From: Clostridiales bacterium
GTDB lineage: Bacteria; Bacillota; Clostridia; Oscillospirales; Oscillospiraceae
DNA length: 64,000 bases
Direction: 5' to 3'
NCBI GenBank assembly: GCA_021202515.1
Contig: JAJQCW010000068.1
Span: 26,489-90,488 of the forward strand
Shown in pieces: positions 27,932 through 36,982 of the stretch. Position numbers and translations under genes: made by a program. The notes beneath the pieces were generated by a model, which saw only the letters and a program-made list of their open reading frames with translations, did not search any database and was not told the DNA's origin. The stretch's first letter is position 1, and each line of letters begins with the position of its first letter.

Positions 27932-29077
27932 TCAAACCTTCGCCGCTTTCTGTTGCCGCAGTTCGGCTGGAATGTGCTCCAGCAGGAACTCGGTGATGGC
28001 AGCGGTGTTGTCCTCGTCAGCGGTCTGGATGTACTTGGCCCGGAACCGTTCCAGCGCCTCCAGGTCGTAGTTCCCGGCGCGTATCTTCTCCATCATCCCG
28101 GCGGCGTCCACAGAGACGGCCCCCGGCATCTCCTTGCTGGGGTCGATGTTCAGCCCCTGGTTGTACTTGTACGCCTCGTAGTCGAAGAGGTAGAAGTACA
28201 CCGGCTTGTGGAGCAGACTGGCCTCCAGGGAGGAGGCGGAGTAGTCGGTGATAACGCCGTCGCAGACCTTCATCAGGTCATAAGTAGACCAGCCCTTCCC
28301 CGGCCGGTTGCCTCGTGGGACGTGGAAATTGGAGAGGGGGTGGGGCTTGACCAGCAGCGCCAGCTCGTCCATCCCGGCGGCGGCGTGGAGCAGCTTCTCG
28401 GTGCCCTCGTCGATCCCGTCCCGGAAGGTGGGCAGGTAGAGCATCAGCTTTTTGCCCCGCAGGTCGGGCCGCTGCTCCAAAAACTTCTCCCGCAGGCCGG
28501 GGGCCGGGCGCTGGATGTAATCCACACGGGGCATCCCCAGTACCAGAATTTTCTCCGGCGCGGTGTGGAACGCCTCCACATAAATAGCTTTGGTGGCCTG
28601 GGAGGTGCAGAGGATGTAGTCGTAATTTTTGTGCATACACATCTGTTCCGCCATCTGACTGGTGCGGCCATTGGGGGTGTCCAGACATTGATAACTGAAC
28701 CGCTTCACCGCACCGATGGCGTGCCAGATCTGCACCACCGTCAGGCTCTTTTTGTGGGGCAGCACGCACAACTGGATGGAGTAGGTGTCCGTCACCGCGA
28801 CAGAGGCGGTGGCGATGTGGTACAGGCTTTTCAACGTCATCCAGCAGTAAGAGGGGATGTTGACCTGCTTGGTCATTTTGCGGCAGAAGTAGACCACCTT
28901 TGTCTCCGGGGAGCGGTGCTTGATCTCCTCCTCCAGCAGAAGAAAGTCCACCGGTGGAGTGTCCGACTCCCGCGAGAGCATGACCACCTTGTTCTGGGCC
29001 TTCATGGGCATAAAAAACAGGTAGAGGAAGCGCAGGCCCCACCTTGCGATCAGTAGAAAAAATCCCATCGGCTCCAT
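27932..29077 (-). CDS. CDP-glycerol glycerophosphotransferase family protein (second copy)
   Basis: 'VVQIWHAIGAVKRFSYQ...LYLPTFRDG...DGVITDYSASSLEASLLHKPVYFYLFDYEAY'. Confidence 0.9.
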   Translation of the reverse strand: MEPMGFFLLIARWGLRFLYLFFMPMKAQNKVVMLSRESDTPPVDFLLLEEEIKHRSPETKVVYFCRKMTKQVNIPSYCWMTLKSLYHIATASVAVTDTYSIQLCVLPHKKSLTVVQIWHAIGAVKRFSYQCLDTPNGRTSQMAEQMCMHKNYDYILCTSQATKAIYVEAFHTAPEKILVLGMPRVDYIQRPAPGLREKFLEQRPDLRGKKLMLYLPTFRDGIDEGTEKLLHAAAGMDELALLVKPHPLSNFHVPRGNRPGKGWSTYDLMKVCDGVITDYSASSLEASLLHKPVYFYLFDYEAYKYNQGLNIDPSKEMPGAVSVDAAGMMEKIRAGNYDLEALERFRAKYIQTADEDNTAAITEFLLEHIPAELRQQKAAKV

Positions 29078-29223
29078 CCTTTCCCCTGTTTGTTTTCAGG
29101 CCATGTCGTTTCTATTTTTATACCATACAAACATCGGTTTTTCAATATGCTTTCATTGGAAAAACGGCAAACGGGCGGAAAAGCGCCGCCCTGTCAAAAA
29201 GCAGGGCGGCTGCACGCTCAGGT

Positions 29224-30105
29224 TTATTCCGTCACAGTGGAGAGAAACCGTTCCTCGTCCTCCGCCAGGGCGATGTGCCCGTCCCCCAGGTAGGCCAAGT
29301 CGCTCAGCGGCTCCGGTCCGGAGAAGGGGCGCAGGGTGTGGGTAACGGAGACCAGGGTCATGTCCTCCCCCAGCAGCAACTGCACCAGGTAAGCGGCGAC
29401 GGTGGCGATGCCGTACTGGGTGCGGCCCTTTTTGGCGATGATGTCCGCTCCCATCTCCGTGACCTTGTCCTCCAGCCAGGCTTTGATGTCGCTGTTCCAG
29501 GAAATACCCTGTTCCCGGCAGAAGTCGTCGATGGGCTGGCCGTCCACCGTCACCAGAGGCCACAGCAGCCGCTGACCGCTGCCGTGCTTGCCCACGGAGT
29601 AGGCGTGGACCCGGCTGCACTTGACGTTCAGGTACTTGGCAAGCTCGCTGATCCACCGGGAGGTGTCCAGCATACAGCCGGTGCCGCACAGCTTTTCGGC
29701 GGGGATAAAGCCCTGCCGGGACACGTATCCGGTCAGGTAATCCACCGGGTTGCTGACCACGATGACGAAGCTGTCGGTGTAAAAGGGCCGGAGCTGGGCC
29801 AGAACGGAGTCCATGACCTTCTGGTTACGCTCCAGCAGGTCGTCCCGGGTCTGGCCCACCTGTCGGCTGAACCCGGCGGTGATGATGATAACGTCGCTGT
29901 TGCGGCAGTCCTCGTAGTCCCCGGCCCGGACGCTGGCAGTGCTGAGGGCGCCGATGCCGTGGCCGATGTCCAGCGCCTCGCCGTCCGCCGCCCGGATGTT
30001 CAGGTCCACAAAGACGATCATATTCACGGAGGGGATGAAATTCAGGGCGTATCCGATGGCGGAGCCAACGCCGCCGCTGCCGATGATGGTGACTTTTCCT
30101 GTCAT
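29224..30105 (-). CDS. Lactate/malate dehydrogenase family protein
   Basis: 'KVTIIGSGGVGSAIGYAL...DVIIITAGFSRQVGQTRDDLLERN...VVSNPVDYLTGYV...GTGCMLDTSRW'. Confidence 0.85.
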   Translation of the reverse strand: MTGKVTIIGSGGVGSAIGYALNFIPSVNMIVFVDLNIRAADGEALDIGHGIGALSTASVRAGDYEDCRNSDVIIITAGFSRQVGQTRDDLLERNQKVMDSVLAQLRPFYTDSFVIVVSNPVDYLTGYVSRQGFIPAEKLCGTGCMLDTSRWISELAKYLNVKCSRVHAYSVGKHGSGQRLLWPLVTVDGQPIDDFCREQGISWNSDIKAWLEDKVTEMGADIIAKKGRTQYGIATVAAYLVQLLLGEDMTLVSVTHTLRPFSGPEPLSDLAYLGDGHIALAEDEERFLSTVTE

Positions 30106-30142
30106 AATGCTATGGTTCCTCTTGGGTAATGCTGTCGTGGGA

Positions 30143-31267
30143 TTATTTCGCCCAGTTGCCGGTGGCCTCGGCGGTCAGGTAGGCGTTGATGAACCCATCC
30201 AGATCGCCGTCCATAACGGCGTTGATGTTGCTGGTCTCGTAAGCGGTGCGCATGTCCTTGACCATCTGGTAGGGCATAAAGACGTAGGAGCGAATTTGGC
30301 TGCCCCACTCGATCTTCATCTGCACGCCTTTCAGGTCGGAAATTTTCTCCGCGTGGGCCTGCATTTGCAACTGCACCAGCTTATCCCGGAGCATCCGGTA
30401 GCAGGTGTCCTTGTTCTGGAACTGAGAGCGCTCCTGCTGGCTGGACACCACGATACCGGTGGGCTTGTGGATGAGCCGGACGGCGGAGGAGGTCTTGTTG
30501 ATATGCTGGCCGCCCGCGCCGGAGCTGCGGAACACCTGCATTTCCACGTCCTCCGGCCGGATGTCCACCTCTACGTCGTCGGGCAGATCGGGCATGACTT
30601 CCACCGCGGCGAAGGAGGTCTGCCGCCGGGCGTTGGAGTCGAAGGGTGAGATGCGCACCAGCCGGTGAACGCCGTGTTCGCTGCGGAGGTAGCCGTAGGC
30701 GTTCTCACCGGAGATCATCAGCGTGGCGGTCTTGATGCCCGCCTCGTCGCCATCCTCGTAGTCCAGCGTCTCGCACTTGAAGCCCCGGCGGTCCGCCCAG
30801 CGCTGGTACATCCGGAACAGCATGGCGGCCCAGTCCTGGGCCTCGGTGCCACCCGCCCCCGCGTGGATGGAGAGCATACAGTCGTTGTGGTCGTATTCCC
30901 CCCGGAACAGGGTGGACAGCCGGGCGGACTCGATGTCCGCCTCCAGCGCGGCATAGGTGGACTCCAGCTCGTCCAGCAGATCGTCGTCGTCCTCTTCCAT
31001 ACCCATTTCGCACAGGACCAGCAGGTCCTCCACGGTGGAGAGGCGCTTATTCTGGGCCTCGATCTTGTCCTGGAGGTTCTTGATGCGCTGGGAGACCTTC
31101 TGGGCCTTTTCCATGTTGGACCAGAAATCCTCCGCCGCGCTCTGGGCCTGGAGCAGGTCCAGTTCCTGCTCGGCGGCCTCCAGCCCCAGGGACTTGCCCA
31201 GGTCCTCCAACACCGGGGATAAATTGTGGAGTTTTACGCGATATTCATCAAACTTGATGGATGCCAT
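30143..31267 (-). CDS. prfB: Peptide chain release factor 2
   Basis: GGQ motif 'RSSGAGGQHINKTSSAVRLIHKPTGIVV'; tripeptide region 'SPFDSNARRQTSFA'. Confidence 0.95.
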   Translation of the reverse strand: MASIKFDEYRVKLHNLSPVLEDLGKSLGLEAAEQELDLLQAQSAAEDFWSNMEKAQKVSQRIKNLQDKIEAQNKRLSTVEDLLVLCEMGMEEDDDDLLDELESTYAALEADIESARLSTLFRGEYDHNDCMLSIHAGAGGTEAQDWAAMLFRMYQRWADRRGFKCETLDYEDGDEAGIKTATLMISGENAYGYLRSEHGVHRLVRISPFDSNARRQTSFAAVEVMPDLPDDVEVDIRPEDVEMQVFRSSGAGGQHINKTSSAVRLIHKPTGIVVSSQQERSQFQNKDTCYRMLRDKLVQLQMQAHAEKISDLKGVQMKIEWGSQIRSYVFMPYQMVKDMRTAYETSNINAVMDGDLDGFINAYLTAEATGNWAK

Positions 31268-31408
31268 ACTTTTCCCTCACCTTTTACTGCTTGCCGTTTC
31301 GCAGGCATTTTAAGATATTGTTTTAACAATCACTTGAATTACCCAATGATGCAGTTCTACTTAATTTTTGTGTGGCGTTTTTCGCAGTTACGACTTACGT
31401 TCCGTAAC

Positions 31409-31515
31409 TGACCGCCCCTCTTGCCTCCTCTGAAAGGGCAGGGAGGGGCAAAGCCCCGGAAGTGCCGCTTGACGGCGGAGGGGTTTCTGCCACATTGCTG
31501 ACTCAAAGGGATAAC
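31409..31515. repeat. Family A MITE-like repeat
   Basis: Core CCCCTCTTGCCTCCTCTGAAAGGGCAGG...GCTTGACGGCGGAGGGG; right end GCTGACTCAAAGGGATAACC. Confidence 0.7.
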
Positions 31516-31706
31516 CAGTTTCATTATTTGTTATCTTATCATCTCTCCCCCTTAAAGTCTATGGCAAAAGAGAACAAATTAAACTTTTTCGGGCGGGTTT
31601 TCCAATCACATTAAAAATAGGAAACAGTCTTGTTTTCTTCTGGAGGACAGGTTATAATAATCCTGTCGAATCGCCACACACTAAACAAATCGAAAGGCAG
31701 GACGCT

Positions 31707-32552
31707 ATGGTCTACGACTGCATCATCATCGGCGGCGGCCCGGCGGGGCTCAGCGCCGCCATCACCCTCCGCCGCCGGAACCGCACCGCCCTGGTGCTCT
31801 CCAACCCCGCCTCCCGGAACCCTCTCTCCAAGGCGGAGCGGGTGGACAACTACCTGGGCCTGCCGGGGCTGACCGGGCAGGAACTGATGGACAAATTTCT
31901 GGACCACGCACAGCAGGCGGGGGCGGAGCTGCGGACGGGCAAGGTCCTCTCCGCCATGCCCTTCGACGGCTGGATGCTCACCGTGGGCAGCGAGGTGTTT
32001 CAGGCCAAAACGCTGCTCATCGCCACCGGCGTGGCGCGGGGGCAGAAGTACCCCGGCGAGCAGCGGCTGCTGGGCCGTGGGGTCAGCTACTGCGCCACCT
32101 GCGACGGGATGCTCTACCGGAACAAGCCGGTCATCGTGGTGGGCCGCAGCGCCGATGCGCCCCTGGAGGCCAATTACCTGGCGGACATCGGCTGTCAGGT
32201 CACCTACGTCAGCCCCGCCCAGCCGGAGGGTCTGTCCCCGACCATCCCCTTTGTGCGGGCGAACCGGCTGGAGGTGCTGGGGGAGAACGCGGTGGAGGGC
32301 CTGCTGGCGGACGGGGCAAAGCTGCCCTGCTCCGGGGTGTTCATCCTCCGGGAGGCGGTGGCCCCCACCGACCTGCTGCCCGACCTGGCCACAGAGGACG
32401 GGTACATTGCGGTCAACCGCCGGATGGAGACGAATTTGCCCGGCGTGTTCGCCGCCGGGGACTGCACCGGCAAGCCCCTCCAGGTGGCGAAGGCAGTGGG
32501 AGAAGGCCAGGTTGCGGCGGAATCTGCCGACCGCTGGCTGGAAAACCAATAA
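31707..32552 (+). CDS. NAD(P)/FAD-dependent oxidoreductase, thioredoxin-reductase-like
   Basis: 'YDCIIIGGGPAGLSAAITLRRRN', redox motif 'SYCATCDG'. Confidence 0.88.
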   Translation: MVYDCIIIGGGPAGLSAAITLRRRNRTALVLSNPASRNPLSKAERVDNYLGLPGLTGQELMDKFLDHAQQAGAELRTGKVLSAMPFDGWMLTVGSEVFQAKTLLIATGVARGQKYPGEQRLLGRGVSYCATCDGMLYRNKPVIVVGRSADAPLEANYLADIGCQVTYVSPAQPEGLSPTIPFVRANRLEVLGENAVEGLLADGAKLPCSGVFILREAVAPTDLLPDLATEDGYIAVNRRMETNLPGVFAAGDCTGKPLQVAKAVGEGQVAAESADRWLENQ

Positions 32553-32584
32553 ACCCTATTACAAACAGAAAAGGAGTATTTACC

Positions 32585-32911
32585 ATGGCAGATATCATTC
32601 ATTTTTCCGAAGAAGGTTTCAACAACGCTCTGAAACAGCCCGGCGTCATGCTGGTGGACTTTTGGGCGACCTGGTGCGGCCCCTGCCGGATGATCGCCCC
32701 GGCCATTGAAGAACTGGCGAAGGAATACGACGGCAAAGTGCTGGTAGGCAAGGTGGACGTGGACCAGGAGCCGGGTCTTGCCGCGGAATACGGCGTCATG
32801 AGCATTCCCAACGTGGTCATCTTCAAGGACGGCGACCAGGTGGACCGCAAGGTGGGGGCCATGCCCAAGGACGCTTACGCCGCCGCTCTGGACGAAGCCC
32901 TGGCTCTGTGA
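32585..32911 (+). CDS. trxA: Thioredoxin
   Basis: 'VMLVDFWATWCGPCRMIAPAIEELAKEY'. Confidence 0.97.
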   Translation: MADIIHFSEEGFNNALKQPGVMLVDFWATWCGPCRMIAPAIEELAKEYDGKVLVGKVDVDQEPGLAAEYGVMSIPNVVIFKDGDQVDRKVGAMPKDAYAAALDEALAL

Positions 32912-33687
32912 CGGAACCGGACGTTCCCCAGCAGGAGCTGGAACAGGTTTTTTCGGGCCGGTATGAAATCACCCGCCGCCTGGGACAGGGAGGACAAAGT
33001 CTGGTTTACTGCGCCCGGCGGCGGTCTGACGGCGCTCTCTGCACTGTCAAGCAGGTGCGCCCGGAGGCCATTCCCGACCTGGCGCAAAACCTCCGCATCC
33101 TTCGGCGGCTGAATCACCCCCAACTGCCCCGTTTTCATGAACTGGGGCAGGGGGACGGGGTGCTTTACATCGTGCAGGACTACCTCCCCGGCGTCAGCCT
33201 GAAACAGATTTTGGAGAGCAACCGGCGCATGGGCGTCCCCGCCCGCTGGCCCAGGGTGCTTGGATGGGTGCGCTCTGCCTGCGAGCCGCTGGCGTATCTC
33301 CACGAGAGCCAGCCGCCCATCCTCCACTGCGACATCAAGCCCGCCAACCTGATTTTGCGGCGGGACGGGGCGGTCTGCCTGGCGGATTTCGACATCGCCA
33401 GAGAACTGACCGGCCAAGCCGTCCCCATCCGGGCCATGTCCATGGCCTATGCCTCCCCAGAGCAGAAGCAGTTCCTCCCGCTGGACCCGCGGACGGACGT
33501 GTACTCCCTGGGGGTCACGGCGTTCCATCTGCTCACCCACGAGCTGCCGGGAGAGAGCCTGTTTCATCGCCCTCTGCCCCGTCGGGTGGAGCGGCTGCTG
33601 GGCCGCTGCCTGGCGGCAAACCCGGAACGGCGGTTTCAATCGGTGGGGGAATTGCGGGAAGAGATTCAATTTGCAATGTGCAATTAG
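32908..33687 (+). CDS. Serine/threonine protein kinase, soluble
   Basis: 'GRYEITRRLGQGGQSLVYCA', 'ILHCDIKPANLIL', 'LADFDIAR', 'MAYASPEQ'; starts GTG overlapping trxA stop (GTGA). Confidence 0.85.
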   Translation: MTEPDVPQQELEQVFSGRYEITRRLGQGGQSLVYCARRRSDGALCTVKQVRPEAIPDLAQNLRILRRLNHPQLPRFHELGQGDGVLYIVQDYLPGVSLKQILESNRRMGVPARWPRVLGWVRSACEPLAYLHESQPPILHCDIKPANLILRRDGAVCLADFDIARELTGQAVPIRAMSMAYASPEQKQFLPLDPRTDVYSLGVTAFHLLTHELPGESLFHRPLPRRVERLLGRCLAANPERRFQSVGELREEIQFAMCN

Positions 33688-33700
33688 CAATGTGCAATTT
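33667..33700. repeat. 7-bp-periodic repeat
   Basis: CAATTTGCAATGTGCAATTAGCAATGTGCAATTT spans kinase stop. Confidence 0.8.
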
Positions 33701-33715
33701 TGTGATGAGGAATAC

Positions 33716-33785
33716 CACTTGTCTCCGCCGTCAGGCGGCACTTCCAAGAGGGTGCGGCGTAAGCCGTGATGGAGGGTTCAGCGCA
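33716..33785. repeat. Degenerate Family A core fragment
   Basis: CTTGTCTCCGCCGTCAGGCGGCACTTCC...GCGGCGTAAGCCGTGATGGAGGG. Confidence 0.5.
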
Positions 33786-33874
33786 AAGCAACGGGATTGT
33801 CAGCAAAAGAACAAAAAAGAAAGAGGAAAACCGCTCTACAATGGCGTTTTCCTCTGTTTTTATGCAATTTTTGC

Positions 33875-34417
33875 TTAGAGGCCGTTTTCCTTCAGCCCCA
33901 TCTCCTCGGCCAGGTTCAGCTTGTCCAGCAGGGTGAGCAGGGTCTCTTTTTCTTCTTCGGTCAAGGGCTTGAAAAACTCCGCGTTCTGCCGGTTTTTGAT
34001 CTGCCGCAGCTCCGCGGCCCGTTCCTCGCCCTGTTTGGTCAGGGAGACGCAGGGTTCCCGCAGGCTGTCCTTGCTGCGGGCCCGGGTCACGTAGCCCTTC
34101 CGCTCCAGCCTGCCCAGCTCCTCCGTCAGCATCTGGGGGGACATGGAGAGCTGACTTGCCAGTTGCCGCTGGCTGAGGGGCTTTCCCTCCTGACACACCG
34201 CCTCCAGAATCATCTCCTGGAGCAGCGCGGAGCGTTCCTCTTTCATTTTGAGCAGTTGTTTCTTTTCCATATCCGATGCGCCTTTCGTCCTCGGTTGCCT
34301 GATGATCGCTCCCTGGCTTTCGCCGCTCTCCAGCAGGACCCCCTGGATGCGCCGCCTGCGCAGCAGGTTATATGTGAGTCGGAGGCTGTTCATCAGTCGG
34401 CGGTTCAGGTCCTCCAT
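33875..34417 (-). CDS. MarR-type winged-helix transcriptional regulator
   Basis: 'LSQRQLASQLSMSPQMLTEELGRLERKGYVTRARSKDSLREPCVSLTKQGEE'. Confidence 0.75.
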   Translation of the reverse strand: MEDLNRRLMNSLRLTYNLLRRRRIQGVLLESGESQGAIIRQPRTKGASDMEKKQLLKMKEERSALLQEMILEAVCQEGKPLSQRQLASQLSMSPQMLTEELGRLERKGYVTRARSKDSLREPCVSLTKQGEERAAELRQIKNRQNAEFFKPLTEEEKETLLTLLDKLNLAEEMGLKENGL

Positions 34418-34597
34418 ACCATCACTTCCTCAGTCAAGATTCCCCACGTGTACCAGTATCAATCATAGCGCAACCAAAATTGTTTGTCAAGGCGGCCAGC
34501 GGCTTTGACGCTCTCCCAGCGGCATTGTTTACACTTTGGACAAATAAACTTTACAAAAATCTTGATAAAACTTTACGATTTCTCAAACACAAAACCC

Positions 34598-34732
34598 GAC
34601 ACCTCGTCGTCGCAAGCTCCATATCGCTCCCTTCCGCGCAAGCGCGAAAGGTCACTCATTCCGGCTGCTCCTCCTCTCCCAGCCGAACCCACTTCGTTGG
34701 GCTTCGGCTGGGTTCCTTTGAATGGTCAAAGG
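34598..34732 (-). ncRNA. Candidate structured RNA downstream of rqcH
   Basis: Four consecutive hairpins: CCTTTG/CAAAGG (34715-34732), CCCAGCCGAA/TTCGGCTGGG (34678-34712), CCTTTCGCG/CGCGGAAGG (34630-34651, needs G-U on minus strand), CGAC/GTCG (34598-34610). Confidence 0.4.
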
Positions 34733-34774
34733 GGGATAACGTTTGGCTTCTGGTGCTGGGTTTTCCTTCTGGTA

Positions 34775-36541
34775 TCACTTGATGCGGAGCTTTTCCGCCA
34801 GCTTTTTGTCCGGGTCCACATAGGCGGTCTGATAGGTGGTGTAAATGACCATGCCGGGCCGCGCACCGCCGGGCTTTTTCACGTACCGCACTTGGGTGTA
34901 ATCCACCGGCACATGACTGCCCTCCCCGCTCTGGGAGTAGGTGGCGGCCAGCACCGCCGCCTCGGTAACGGACTGCAAATCCGGCTGGCCTCCCTCGCAC
35001 CAGAGGATGACGTGTGCCCCGTGGATCTTCTGGGTGTGGAACCACAGGTCGTTCCGCCCGGCCTGCTTGCAGGTCAGCGCGTCGTTTTGGGTGTTGTTGC
35101 GGCCTACGGAAATACGCATCCCGGTGCTGCTGCGGAACTCCATGGGGCCGGAGCGCACCCGCTTGGGGGCTTTGCGACCGGTGGTTTTCTTTTTGCGGAG
35201 ATAACCGGTGTCCTCCAGCTCCTGGCGAATTTCGGCCAGGTCCTTCTCCCCTTCGGCGCGGGACAGGGCCTCCAGCACGCTTTCCAGATAGTCCAGCTCC
35301 TTCCGTCCCTTGTCCAACTGCTGGGACAGCACCTGGTCGGCGGTCTTGGCCTTGGTGTACTTCTTGTAGTACCGGGCGGCGTTCTGCTGGGGGGTCAGCA
35401 GCGGGTCCAGCGGGACGGTGATGGTGGCATAGTCCGGGTCATAGTAGTTCTCGCAGACCAGCTTGTCCATGCCCTTTTCCATTTGGTAGAGGTTGGAGGT
35501 GATGAGGTCGCCGTAAATCCGGTACTTGTCCCGGTCTGCGGCGGCGGCGCGCTCCCGCTCCTGGTTGGCGATTTTCCGGGCTGCCCGGTTTCGGGCGTTG
35601 GTCAGGGTTTTGATGAGTTCCTGCCCCCTGGCCCGGACCCGTTCGGTCCGCTCCTGGTCGGCGTAAAACTCATCCAGCATCTGGGAGAAGCTGGGGTACT
35701 GACGGCACTCCATCGACAGGCCGTACTGATAAATGCGCAGGCAGGAGAAGTCCTTGGGCTTGCCCCCCTGGTACAGGGCGCAGGGGATGAGCCGCTCCTG
35801 ACGAATGTTCTCCAACATCTGCCAGAGCGTGTTCAAAAAGCTGCCCTGGGCGCAGAGGGACAACTGACAGACCCGCGTGTCCACCCCGTCGGTGGACTGA
35901 CACACCAGCTCCCGGCACAGCAGCGGCGAAAAGCCCGCGAAGTGGTCCAGCATCCAGTCGGTGAGCTTGCGTTCCGGCGGAGCCTGGAGGAACATCGTCT
36001 GTAGTTCCTCCCAGGTCAGGTCCAGCGGGTTCACCCGTTCCCCCCGCACCGGCGGCAGACGGTAGTACAGGCCGGGCAGCACCGGGCGCTCGGACATCTC
36101 CGGGTCGATGCGGTGGATGCAGTCGATGACCCGCCCGTCCTCCGCCGTCAAAATCAGGTTGGAGCGGCGGCCCATGGCCTCCAGAATCAGGTGCAGCTCC
36201 ACCCGGTCCCCCAGCTCGTTCAGCGCCTCCATGGTCAAATCCACCAGCCGCTCCATGGGGGGCTGGGTGATGGCGACGATGCGCCCGCCGGTCAAATGCT
36301 TGCGCAGCAGCATACAGAACATGGGGGGCGCGGCGGGGTTCTCCCGGCGGCTCTCGGTGAGCTGGAGCCGGGGATGGGCGGGGTTGGCGGTGATGAGCAG
36401 GCGGCAGTTGCCCTGCCGAGTGCGGAGCTGAAACAGCAGCTCATCCTTGGCGGGCTGAAAAATTTTGTCCAGTTTGGCCCCTTCCAGCACCGGGCGCAGT
36501 TCACTGACCACGCCGGTCAGGGTGGCGGCGTCAAGCGGCAT
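34775..36541 (-). CDS. rqcH: NFACT family protein RqcH (Rqc2 homolog, FbpA-like)
   Basis: 'MPLDAATLTGVVSELRPVLEGAKLDKIFQPAKDELLFQLR...' and C-terminal 'SSTGMRISVGRNNTQNDALTCKQAGRNDLWFHTQKIHGAHVIL'. Confidence 0.93.
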   Translation of the reverse strand: MPLDAATLTGVVSELRPVLEGAKLDKIFQPAKDELLFQLRTRQGNCRLLITANPAHPRLQLTESRRENPAAPPMFCMLLRKHLTGGRIVAITQPPMERLVDLTMEALNELGDRVELHLILEAMGRRSNLILTAEDGRVIDCIHRIDPEMSERPVLPGLYYRLPPVRGERVNPLDLTWEELQTMFLQAPPERKLTDWMLDHFAGFSPLLCRELVCQSTDGVDTRVCQLSLCAQGSFLNTLWQMLENIRQERLIPCALYQGGKPKDFSCLRIYQYGLSMECRQYPSFSQMLDEFYADQERTERVRARGQELIKTLTNARNRAARKIANQERERAAAADRDKYRIYGDLITSNLYQMEKGMDKLVCENYYDPDYATITVPLDPLLTPQQNAARYYKKYTKAKTADQVLSQQLDKGRKELDYLESVLEALSRAEGEKDLAEIRQELEDTGYLRKKKTTGRKAPKRVRSGPMEFRSSTGMRISVGRNNTQNDALTCKQAGRNDLWFHTQKIHGAHVILWCEGGQPDLQSVTEAAVLAATYSQSGEGSHVPVDYTQVRYVKKPGGARPGMVIYTTYQTAYVDPDKKLAEKLRIK

Positions 36542-36547
36542 GATTTG

Positions 36548-36961
36548 TCACTCCTCTTCGTCGATTTCGTCCACAATGACGGCGAACAGCCGGTTCAGCC
36601 GTTCTTTGTCCCCCTGGAGGTACAGCCAGCCGAACAGGGCCTCCAGGCCAGTGGCCTGGGCGTACTCGCCCCGGCTGGCGTTTTTGGGGATTTGGTGGAC
36701 GTTGGCGTTCCGGCCCCGGCGGTAGACCGCCTTTTCCTCGTCGGTGAGATGGGGCAGCAGCTTTTTCACGCTGGCGGCCTGGGCGGGGGCCTTCACCATG
36801 TCCACCGTGGCCCGGTGGAGGTTGCCAATGGTCTCCTCCCGGCTGCACAGCCAGCCCCGGCAGAGGATTTCATAGACGGCGTCTCCCATGTGGGCCAAGG
36901 CCAGCACGTTCCTGCCGGAGAGTTGGCTGGGGGTGAGCTGTGGGGTAAAATAATCCTTCAT
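36548..36961 (-). CDS. mrnC: Mini-ribonuclease 3
   Basis: 'LALAHMGDAVYEILCRGWL...EEKAVYRRGRNANVHQIPKNASRGEYAQATGLEALFGWLYL'. Confidence 0.92.
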   Translation of the reverse strand: MKDYFTPQLTPSQLSGRNVLALAHMGDAVYEILCRGWLCSREETIGNLHRATVDMVKAPAQAASVKKLLPHLTDEEKAVYRRGRNANVHQIPKNASRGEYAQATGLEALFGWLYLQGDKERLNRLFAVIVDEIDEEE

Positions 36962-36982
36962 AGTCTGTTCCTGTTCTGCAAG

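Noticed and set aside
30143-31267. Programmed +1 frameshift expected in prfB
   Set aside because: The gene is open in one frame from ATG through the region where CTTTGA normally occurs (LEDLGKSLGLEAAEQEL), so no frameshift site is present here.
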